A DNA stretch of 20,397 nt from Bacteroidota bacterium (GTDB taxonomy: Bacteria; Bacteroidota; Bacteroidia; B-17B0; Aurantibacillaceae): positions 1 to 20,397 of the forward strand of contig JANYBY010000428.1 of the NCBI GenBank assembly GCA_025360565.1, in the 5' to 3' direction. Within the stretch, counting starts at the first letter, position 1, and every line of letters begins with the position of its first letter. Both the position numbers and the translations under genes were made by a program. The notes beneath the pieces were generated by a model, which was given only the letters and a program-made list of their open reading frames with translations, did not search any database and had not been told where the DNA came from. Shown piece by piece: positions 1 to 5,530 of this stretch.

Positions 1-970
1 CTTGTTGATCATAGGTTCTCCAGAAAAAATAATTACATTTTTTTCCTGAATAACTCATAAATTTAATGCGTTCGGTAATTACATAATTTTCCCATAATTG
101 TCCAACATCTTTTCTAAGGGCAATCGCGTCAAAATCTCCTATCAGCGCATTGCGTATGCCTATATCGGCAAAATAGAATTTATGTGTTTTTGTAATTTCT
201 TTTCGCAGGTTATTGCTGTAACCCCCGAGTTTTATCAATACAAAAACTTTAGTTAAAAGATCAATGTATTTTTCTACCGTGTTTTTGCTCATGCCTAAAG
301 ATGAGCCCAGTTCGTTATATGAAACCTCGCTGCCAACCTGATATGCTAGCATTCGTAAAAGATCGTACATTTTACTGCTGTTTCTTATGCCGTCAAGAAT
401 TAAAATATCTTTTAATAAATATGCAGTTTTTAAATTACTTAAATAATCTGTTTTGTCCTTTACGTTTTTTAGGTTCAGAACTTCAGGGTAACTTCCGTAA
501 ATAAGTCTTTCTTCAAGATTTTGTTTTGTTTCGAGTGGACTTTCGGTTTTACTCAGCTCTAATTGCGACATTGTGAATACGTGTAACTCAAAGCTTCGTC
601 CGGTTAATGGTTCTCCTGCTAAATTTAGCAGATCAAAAGCCGATGAACCGGTTGCAATCACTTTTATCCCTTTTATTGAATCTATAATTAATTTCAGTTT
701 TTTTCCCGCATCCGGTAAAGCCTGAGCTTCATCTATGATCAATAGATCTATGCCGGAAAGCAGTCGTTTATAATTGCCTGTGCTTTTCCCTTCAAGCAGT
801 TTTGCCGAATCTTCGTCTTCAGCATTCAAAAACATAACATTGCCTTTATAATCGGTTTGTAGTTTTTCGAGCATAACTGTTTTACCAACGCGCCGTGCGC
901 CTAATAATAAACAAACCTTATTTGGTTTAAGGTGATGTTTGAGTTGGTTATATATTTCCCGATGATACAT
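1..970 (-). CDS. AAA ATPase with C-terminal DUF4143 domain (partial, C-terminus off the window)
   Basis: Reading the minus strand from the ATG at 970 gives 323 codons without a stop to the window edge, so the C-terminus is missing. Residues 24-31 (GARRVGKT) are a Walker A motif, 76-81 (LLIIDE) a Walker B, and IATGSSA at 105-111 fits sensor 1. A winged-helix or HTH segment lies at about 216-240 (NELGSSLGMSKNTVEKYI), followed by the start of a DUF4143 nuclease-like fold (KFYFADIGIRNAL, then LWENYVITE). Members of this AAA_14/DUF4143 family usually have about 370-400 residues, so perhaps 50-70 are missing. They are abundant in Bacteroidota and their function is largely unknown; some are annotated as transposase-like or antitoxin-like without proof. 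The gene stands alone and its promoter is embedded in the repeat array 989-1148, which suggests self-regulation (inference). Family call firm, function unknown. Confidence 0.88.
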   Translation of the reverse strand, partial: MYHREIYNQLKHHLKPNKVCLLLGARRVGKTVMLEKLQTDYKGNVMFLNAEDEDSAKLLEGKSTGNYKRLLSGIDLLIIDEAQALPDAGKKLKLIIDSIKGIKVIATGSSAFDLLNLAGEPLTGRSFELHVFTMSQLELSKTESPLETKQNLEERLIYGSYPEVLNLKNVKDKTDYLSNLKTAYLLKDILILDGIRNSSKMYDLLRMLAYQVGSEVSYNELGSSLGMSKNTVEKYIDLLTKVFVLIKLGGYSNNLRKEITKTHKFYFADIGIRNALIGDFDAIALRKDVGQLWENYVITERIKFMSYSGKKCNYFFWRTYDQQ

Positions 971-979
971 TTTACCTTA

Positions 980-1013
980 CAAAGGTACAAATTTTGTCAA
1001 TATACTGACCAAA
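980..1013 (-). promoter_or_regulatory. Predicted Bacteroidota promoter of the DUF4143 ATPase gene
   Basis: On the minus strand a TACCTTTG box (980-987) matches the TAnnTTTG -7 consensus, and TTTG (1010-1013) lies 22 bases further upstream as a -33 candidate. The start codon at 970 follows only about ten bases after the -7 box, so the transcript would have almost no leader. The GTCA-N6-TGAC dyad of the first 32-bp repeat lies exactly between the two boxes. Confidence 0.5.
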
Positions 1014-1148
1014 TTTACGTAAATTATGTCAACATAATGACTAAATTAACGTAAATATTGTCATCGTAATGACTAAATTTACGTAAATACTGTCAACGTA
1101 ATGACCAAATTAACGTAAATATTGTCAATGTAATGACTAAATTAACGT
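989..1148. repeat. Five directly abutting 32-bp repeats with internal dyad (iteron- or operator-like array)
   Basis: Units are 989-1020, 1021-1052, 1053-1084, 1085-1116 and 1117-1148, all exactly 32 bp, with only a few substitutions between them and no spacers. Each starts AAAT and ends ACGT, and carries GTCA-N6-TGAC (GTCA may be followed by variable bases). Unit junctions form a second palindrome around TTACGTAA; the first junction, AATTTACGTAAATT, is a perfect 14-bp palindrome. A period of 32 bp is close to three helical turns, so every site would face the same side of the DNA. This resembles an operator array for a dimeric regulator, or plasmid-type iterons. Its place upstream of the ATPase start favours regulation. 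Confidence 0.85.
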
Positions 1149-1317
1149 TTATTGAATTTTTAGCTTAGTGGCGTGGAGCTGATTTAGCAAAAGGTATTTC
1201 TAATTCTGTGGAACTCATTATATCCCGGCTTAGGAGAAATAACCTTCAAAATAAAAGCATAAAAAAATTGGCTATTCCCGCTTTAGAAACCTATTTTTGT
1301 AACACTTTAAATGTAAC
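1149..1317. other. Intergenic stretch between repeat array and E2 gene
   Basis: Apart from the predicted promoter at 1268-1299 I see no feature here. One plus-strand frame stays open from about 1165 into the E2 gene, but it has no start codon and no recognisable motif, so I do not call a gene. Together with the repeats this makes a 347-base gap between divergent genes. Confidence 0.5.
1268..1299 (+). promoter_or_regulatory. Predicted promoter of the E2 acyltransferase gene
   Basis: TATTTTTG at 1292-1299 fits the TAnnTTTG -7 box of Bacteroidota, and TTG at 1268-1270 lies 21 bases upstream at the -33 place. The leader before the ATG at 1318 would be about 10-15 bases. Confidence 0.5.
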
Positions 1318-2646
1318 ATGGCAAACTTTGATCTGATAATGCCCAAAATGGGCGAGAGCGTGGCGGAAGCTACAATCATTAAATGGAGTAAAAAAGAAGG
1401 CGATAAAATTAAAATTGATGAAACAGTTTTAGAGATCGCCACCGATAAAGTGGATTCTGAGATCCCATCTCCTTTTGAAGGTACTTTAATAAAATGTTTA
1501 TTTAAAGAGGGTGATGTGGTGCAGGTTGGAACTGTTATAGCTGTAATTGGCAGTGATGCAAATGCCACTGTAACTAATACACCAAAAACTACTACTCCCG
1601 AAACAAAAACGGTTACCGAAACCAAACAGCCTTTAGTAAATGTAACGGCAAATGTTGCTCCCGCAAATAACGATTTCGGCACATCCGATAAATTTTATTC
1701 GCCTTTGGTAAAAAGCATTGCAAAAGCCGAAGGCCTTACTCTTACCGAATTAGATACTATTAAAGGCACCGGCCAGGGTGGGCGAGTAACCAAAGTCGAT
1801 ATCATTGCATATTTACCTAACCGAAATAAATCAACAGGCACTTCCAATCCTGTTACACAAAGCAATACCGAAACAAAATCAACAAGCGACAACGCTATTG
1901 TAGTAAATCGTCCCGCTGTTTCTACCGGAGCCGGAGATGAAATAATTGAGATGGATCGTATGCGTAAACTAATTGCCGATCATATGGTAATGAGTAAACA
2001 CGTTTCGCCTCACGTAACTTCTTTTGTTGAAGTAGATGTTACCAATTTGGTAATGTGGCGTGATAAGGTTAAAAAAGATTTTGAAAAGCGCGAAGGGGAA
2101 AAAATGACATTTACCCCTTTGTTCATTGAGGCGGTAGCAAAGGCGATTAAAGATTTCCCGATGGTGAACGTATCGGTTGATCAAACAGGAACAAAAATAA
2201 TTAAGCGAAAAAATATAAATATTGGTATGGCAGCTGCCTTGCCAAGCGGAAATTTAATCGTTCCTGTTATCAGAAATGCGGATGAGAAAAATTTATTAGG
2301 AATTACCAAAGCGGTAAACGATCTGGCCTCTAGAGCAAGAAATAATAAATTAACACCCGACGAAATTTCGGGAGGCACATTTACAATAAGTAATGTTGGT
2401 AATTTTGGAAACGTTATGGGCACGCCAATTATAAATCAGCCGCAAGTGGCAATTTTAGCGGTTGGTGTTATTAAGAAAAAACCGGCTGTAATTGAAACCC
2501 CGCAAGGAGACATGATAGGAATAAGGCAATTTATGTTCTTAAGTTTGAGTTACGATCACAGGGTAGTTGACGGATCCTTAGGTGGAACTTTTTTAAGAAG
2601 AATTGCCGATTATTTAGAAAATTGGGACATTAACAGAGTAGTATAA
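1318..2646 (+). CDS. Dihydrolipoamide acyltransferase (E2) of a 2-oxoacid dehydrogenase complex
   Basis: This 442-residue protein has the full E2 order. The lipoyl domain is at 1-80, with the lipoylated lysine K44 in ATDKVD. A Thr/Pro-rich linker follows, then a peripheral-subunit-binding domain at about 127-166 (YSPLVKSIAKAEG, GTGQGGRVTKVDI), a second linker, and the acyltransferase domain at about 207-442 with catalytic His414 and Asp418 in DHRVVDG. E2 forms the core of the complex and passes acyl groups from lipoyl-lysine to CoA. The MPKMGES and EATIIKW lipoyl domain resembles Bacteroidota proteins annotated as branched-chain 2-oxoacid dehydrogenase E2. The pyruvate or 2-oxoglutarate complex cannot be excluded. 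No E1 or E3 gene is adjacent, so it must work with subunits encoded elsewhere. The start is the ATG 19 bases behind the promoter -7 box. Confidence 0.93.
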   Translation: MANFDLIMPKMGESVAEATIIKWSKKEGDKIKIDETVLEIATDKVDSEIPSPFEGTLIKCLFKEGDVVQVGTVIAVIGSDANATVTNTPKTTTPETKTVTETKQPLVNVTANVAPANNDFGTSDKFYSPLVKSIAKAEGLTLTELDTIKGTGQGGRVTKVDIIAYLPNRNKSTGTSNPVTQSNTETKSTSDNAIVVNRPAVSTGAGDEIIEMDRMRKLIADHMVMSKHVSPHVTSFVEVDVTNLVMWRDKVKKDFEKREGEKMTFTPLFIEAVAKAIKDFPMVNVSVDQTGTKIIKRKNINIGMAAALPSGNLIVPVIRNADEKNLLGITKAVNDLASRARNNKLTPDEISGGTFTISNVGNFGNVMGTPIINQPQVAILAVGVIKKKPAVIETPQGDMIGIRQFMFLSLSYDHRVVDGSLGGTFLRRIADYLENWDINRVV

Positions 2647-2656
2647 AAATAAATGT

Positions 2657-3031
2657 ATGATCAAAAAAATAATTTTTTCAGCCGCCATTCTAGGAGTTTT
2701 ATTTGCTTCGTGTAAAAAAGACAGAACTTGCGAATGCACAGTTACAAGAACAGGCACATCTACAACTAACGGTAAGGTTGAAGCGGCACTAATACCGGGA
2801 TTTCCAACGGTAAGTTTAGCCGATACAACTTTTACCACTAATGTTTATGATATACAAATAATTCCCAAAAAAATGACAAAGGTTACAAAAAGAGCAGCGG
2901 AGAGTAATTGCGTTAGCTATACACAGCCATATACTGAAAAAACGCTGACCTCTGTGCCTGCATCGTCATTTAATTTAGCAGTAACAATTACTGAAACCGG
3001 CGAAGAAAAATATGATTGTACTCTGAAATAA
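2657..3031 (+). CDS. Small hypothetical lipoprotein
   Basis: This 124-residue protein has a short basic N-terminus, a hydrophobic stretch and a lipobox ending LFASC, so Cys19 is the likely lipidated residue and the mature protein would sit in an outer or inner membrane leaflet facing the periplasm. The mature part opens with KKDRTCECTVTRTG and has two further cysteines near the C-terminus (NCVSY and DCTLK), which could pair in disulphides. I recognise no family. It begins 10 bases after the E2 stop and is probably read through from that gene, although a functional link is doubtful. It ends 16 bases before a convergent gene. Confidence 0.75.
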   Translation: MIKKIIFSAAILGVLFASCKKDRTCECTVTRTGTSTTNGKVEAALIPGFPTVSLADTTFTTNVYDIQIIPKKMTKVTKRAAESNCVSYTQPYTEKTLTSVPASSFNLAVTITETGEEKYDCTLK

Positions 3032-3047
3032 TTTTTTGAAAAATAGA

Positions 3048-4211
3048 TCATTCGTCATCTGCCAAAGTATCGGCAAAACTTGACTTGTCTAGTATCTCAT
3101 AAATTTTATAAGTATGATATGCGGCTTTGTTTAATTGGTTACTTAAAATAATTATTGTGAGCGTATCATTTAATCTTCTGTGAAAGGACGAACGGTAACC
3201 GTGCCACCAGCCATTGTGAAATACTTCTTTTTTTACCGAGTCTCTAAAATCTTTTATCCTCCATCCAAAACCGTAATTGCTCAATTTTTTTTCTCGGCTG
3301 TAAGGCGTATAAGCCAATTGCTGTGTTTCGGGTTTAATGATCTTATTCTGATACAAGGCCTCGCTGAATAAATACAGATCGTATGCGGTTGAATAAATGC
3401 TCTTGTCGCCTAAAACATAATCACTCGCGTCAAAATCAACTGTTTTCCATTTTTCATCGTAGGGCTTCGTAATATTTTTGGTGTTCAGGTCAAAATCGTT
3501 AATGGTAGCGGTGTGTTTCATTCCTAATGGAACAAATATTTCTTCTTTTAAAAATCGCGGAAAGGTTTTGCCCGAAACTCTTTCAACCAATAAAGCAAGT
3601 AAGGCGTAATTGGTATTACAATAGTTGAACATTCTGTTGGGCCGTAAATAAGGTGCAGGATTTTTTTCAACCAACGAACAATACATTTCATCGTTTGTCA
3701 TTTTATAATTGGGCAAATAAAGTTGACTATGGAGCGCGTAAATATAATTGGGTAATCCAGATCGGTGTGTGAGCAGTTGTTTTACCGTAACTTTTTCATA
3801 CGGAAAATCAGGAAAATAGAATGAGAATGGTTTCTCTAGATCTATCAATTCCCTTTCGTGCAACATTAAAACAGCTGTGGCAGTAATTACTTTTGAAACC
3901 GAGGCAAGTTGAAACATGGATGAGTCGTTTAACGGGCAATTACCATCCTTATTACAAATACCCATCGTTTTTTTGTACAAAATGTTACCGCCTTTTGCAA
4001 CCAAAATGCTTCCGTTAAAGGCTCCCGTTTTATTTAACTGTGTAAAAATACTATCCAATTTACAGGCAATAATTTTTTGTGGTGTAATTGGTTCAGCTTT
4101 AATTTCGGCAAGTTTAACAGGTTCAGGATTTATTTTTGAACTTGCAGGCGTAAAATTGCCGCAGCTTAAAAACATCACCAAAAAAATATTCAACACAAAG
4201 AATTTACTCAT
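3048..4211 (-). CDS. Beta-lactamase-fold serine hydrolase (class C/esterase-like), lipoprotein
   Basis: This 387-residue protein starts with a lipoprotein signal (MFLSC, Cys17), so it is probably membrane-attached in the periplasm. The penicillin-binding/beta-lactamase fold is shown by S104-V-S-K107 (SxxK, nucleophile and base), Y197-C-N199 (YxN) and H332-N-G334 (HxG), with the HNGWWHGYRS context common to Bacteroidota members of Pfam Beta-lactamase (PF00144). Such proteins act as esterases, D-amino peptidases or DD-carboxypeptidase-like enzymes; true beta-lactamase activity is less likely. The start codon overlaps the mtgA stop by one base (TAATG), which points to translational coupling and to a role near peptidoglycan. 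Substrate unknown. Confidence 0.9.
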   Translation of the reverse strand: MSKFFVLNIFLVMFLSCGNFTPASSKINPEPVKLAEIKAEPITPQKIIACKLDSIFTQLNKTGAFNGSILVAKGGNILYKKTMGICNKDGNCPLNDSSMFQLASVSKVITATAVLMLHERELIDLEKPFSFYFPDFPYEKVTVKQLLTHRSGLPNYIYALHSQLYLPNYKMTNDEMYCSLVEKNPAPYLRPNRMFNYCNTNYALLALLVERVSGKTFPRFLKEEIFVPLGMKHTATINDFDLNTKNITKPYDEKWKTVDFDASDYVLGDKSIYSTAYDLYLFSEALYQNKIIKPETQQLAYTPYSREKKLSNYGFGWRIKDFRDSVKKEVFHNGWWHGYRSSFHRRLNDTLTIIILSNQLNKAAYHTYKIYEILDKSSFADTLADDE

Positions 4212-4969
4212 TATTTTTTCTTTTTTTGTGATTTGTTTACCGGTTTTTCATCTTCATCATTGTACTTATCGTAATCCAGTTCATTTCCCCAAAAACTCAT
4301 TTGCTGTTTTATCCATGCTTTACGTTTACCAATATAACCACTGGCAGGATTTGCAATATATTTCAGGGGATTTGGTAATACAGAAGCGATCGCCGCGCTT
4401 TCGTCCTTATTTAATTTTATTGCGGGCTTTTTAAACCAATGTTGGGCGGCAGATTCGGCACCATAAACTCCATTGCCCATTTCAATGCTGTTTAAATAAA
4501 CTTCCATAATGCGTTCTTTACTCCAAAAGATTTCAATCAATAAGGTAAAATACACTTCAAATCCCTTCCTTACATAACTTCTGCCAGGCCACAAAAATAC
4601 GTTTTTTGCTGTTTGTTGAGAGATGGTGCTTGCTCCTCGCAATTTTTTCCCTTCTTCATTGGCCTTTCTGGCTTTTTTTATGGCACCCCAATCAAAACCG
4701 TAATGTTTTAAGTAATTCTGATCTTCGCTGCAAACCACTGCCAATTGAAGTTTCGGCGAAATCTCTTCTAAACTCACCCAATCGTGCTTTAAGGTCATTT
4801 TTTTTCCGTCCGATTTTTGCTCCACGCAACGAATTAGCATCAGCGGAGTAAGTGGTATAGGCAACCATCTGAAAATAATTACAGAAACCACAGATAGGAT
4901 CACAAATCCTAAAAAAAGCTTTAATAAAAATTTAAGTATTTTAATGATTAGTATCAATTGTAACTGCAA
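4211..4969 (-). CDS. mtgA: Monofunctional peptidoglycan glycosyltransferase (GT51, MtgA-type)
   Basis: The enzyme polymerises lipid II into glycan strands at the outer face of the inner membrane. A membrane anchor lies at about residues 11-33. The GT51 motifs follow in order: EDQNYLKHYGFDW with catalytic Glu82, RGASTISQQTAKN at 111-123, RKGFEVYFTLLIE at 134-146, and KERIMEVYLNSIEMG onward from 151, containing the second key Glu. There is no transpeptidase domain, and 252 residues is normal for MtgA. The C-terminus ends in a short lysine-rich tail. No in-frame ATG precedes the membrane anchor, and upstream codons reach a stop without one, so translation must begin at TTG (4969, or the TTG four codons later). 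It is first in a two-gene unit with the serine hydrolase. Confidence 0.9.
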   Translation of the reverse strand: MQLQLILIIKILKFLLKLFLGFVILSVVSVIIFRWLPIPLTPLMLIRCVEQKSDGKKMTLKHDWVSLEEISPKLQLAVVCSEDQNYLKHYGFDWGAIKKARKANEEGKKLRGASTISQQTAKNVFLWPGRSYVRKGFEVYFTLLIEIFWSKERIMEVYLNSIEMGNGVYGAESAAQHWFKKPAIKLNKDESAAIASVLPNPLKYIANPASGYIGKRKAWIKQQMSFWGNELDYDKYNDEDEKPVNKSQKKKK

Positions 4970-5007
4970 ATCTATTCGTAATTTTAAGCCGAATACACTT
5001 AAATTAA

Positions 5008-5037
5008 AGAGTAATTAACTGTGTACTCTTAATTACT
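5008..5037. promoter_or_regulatory. Inverted repeat directly in front of the TlpA-like start codon
   Basis: AGTAATTAA (5010-5018) and TTAATTACT (5029-5037) are a perfect 9-bp inverted repeat with a 10-base spacer, and the right arm touches the ATG at 5038. An overlapping alternative pairing is AGAGT (5008-5012) with ACTCT (5025-5029). It lies in the 68-base gap between divergent mtgA and tlpA-like genes. It may be an operator or a leader hairpin; nothing proves either. Confidence 0.4.
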
Positions 5038-5529
5038 ATGGCCGGAAAATTAAAATATATCATTTTTACAGTACTTATCCTTTTGATAGCACTTTTTTTT
5101 TACAACAAATACCGGGTTGCACCATCGGTTGATTTTAACAAACTTACTTTATTTACAGCCGAAGGGGTTCCCGTTAAATGGGCCGATTTTAAGGGAAAAA
5201 AAATGGTGGTGAGTTTTGGCGCATCCTGGTGCGGAAATTGTATGGATGAATTAAAACTCCTTAATTCCATAAAAGAAAAAGAATTGAGCGATGTGGAAGT
5301 AATTATTATCAGCGATGAAGCTATTGAAAGGGTGCAGGCATTTAAAGATCATAAAAAATATCCCTTCACGTTTTTAAAAATGAACCAGGTATTTAATTCC
5401 ATTGGGGTTGAAGCCATTCCCACAACTTACATAATAAATACAGATCTTGAAATAAAAGATGAAACCGTTGGGTATATTGATTGGGCAGACGTTTCAACAG
5501 TTGCGCACCTTAAAAAATTGATGGAATAA
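5038..5529 (+). CDS. Membrane-anchored TlpA/ResA-like thioredoxin-fold protein
   Basis: This 163-residue protein has an N-terminal membrane segment (about 7-21) and then a thioredoxin domain facing the periplasm. The active site is W64-C65-G-N-C68, in the context FGASWCGNCMDEL, and the cis-proline loop is in AIPTTYII. Such proteins reduce or exchange disulphides in exported proteins, often in cytochrome maturation, or act as AhpC/TSA-type thiol proteins. The CxxC form argues for oxidoreductase activity. The stop codon is one base before the uvrA start, so the two are almost certainly co-transcribed, although a functional link is not evident. The ATG directly follows an inverted repeat. No strong ribosome binding site is visible, as usual in this phylum. 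Confidence 0.87.
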   Translation: MAGKLKYIIFTVLILLIALFFYNKYRVAPSVDFNKLTLFTAEGVPVKWADFKGKKMVVSFGASWCGNCMDELKLLNSIKEKELSDVEVIIISDEAIERVQAFKDHKKYPFTFLKMNQVFNSIGVEAIPTTYIINTDLEIKDETVGYIDWADVSTVAHLKKLME

Positions 5530-5530
5530 C

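Noticed and set aside
989..1148. CRISPR array
   Set aside because: The 32-bp units abut directly with no unique spacers, and no cas genes are near; it is a plain tandem repeat.
1165..1330. Open plus-strand frame in front of the E2 gene
   Set aside because: It has about 55 codons with no start codon and no motif, and its end overlaps the E2 start; chance is sufficient in AT-rich DNA.
1272..1682. Minus-strand frame of 136 codons
   Set aside because: It is antisense to the lipoyl domain of the E2 gene, which has clear family motifs; the frame shows none.
3048..4211. Antibiotic-resistance beta-lactamase
   Set aside because: Motifs fit the broad serine hydrolase/esterase group, and the gene is coupled to mtgA; nothing points to a resistance role.
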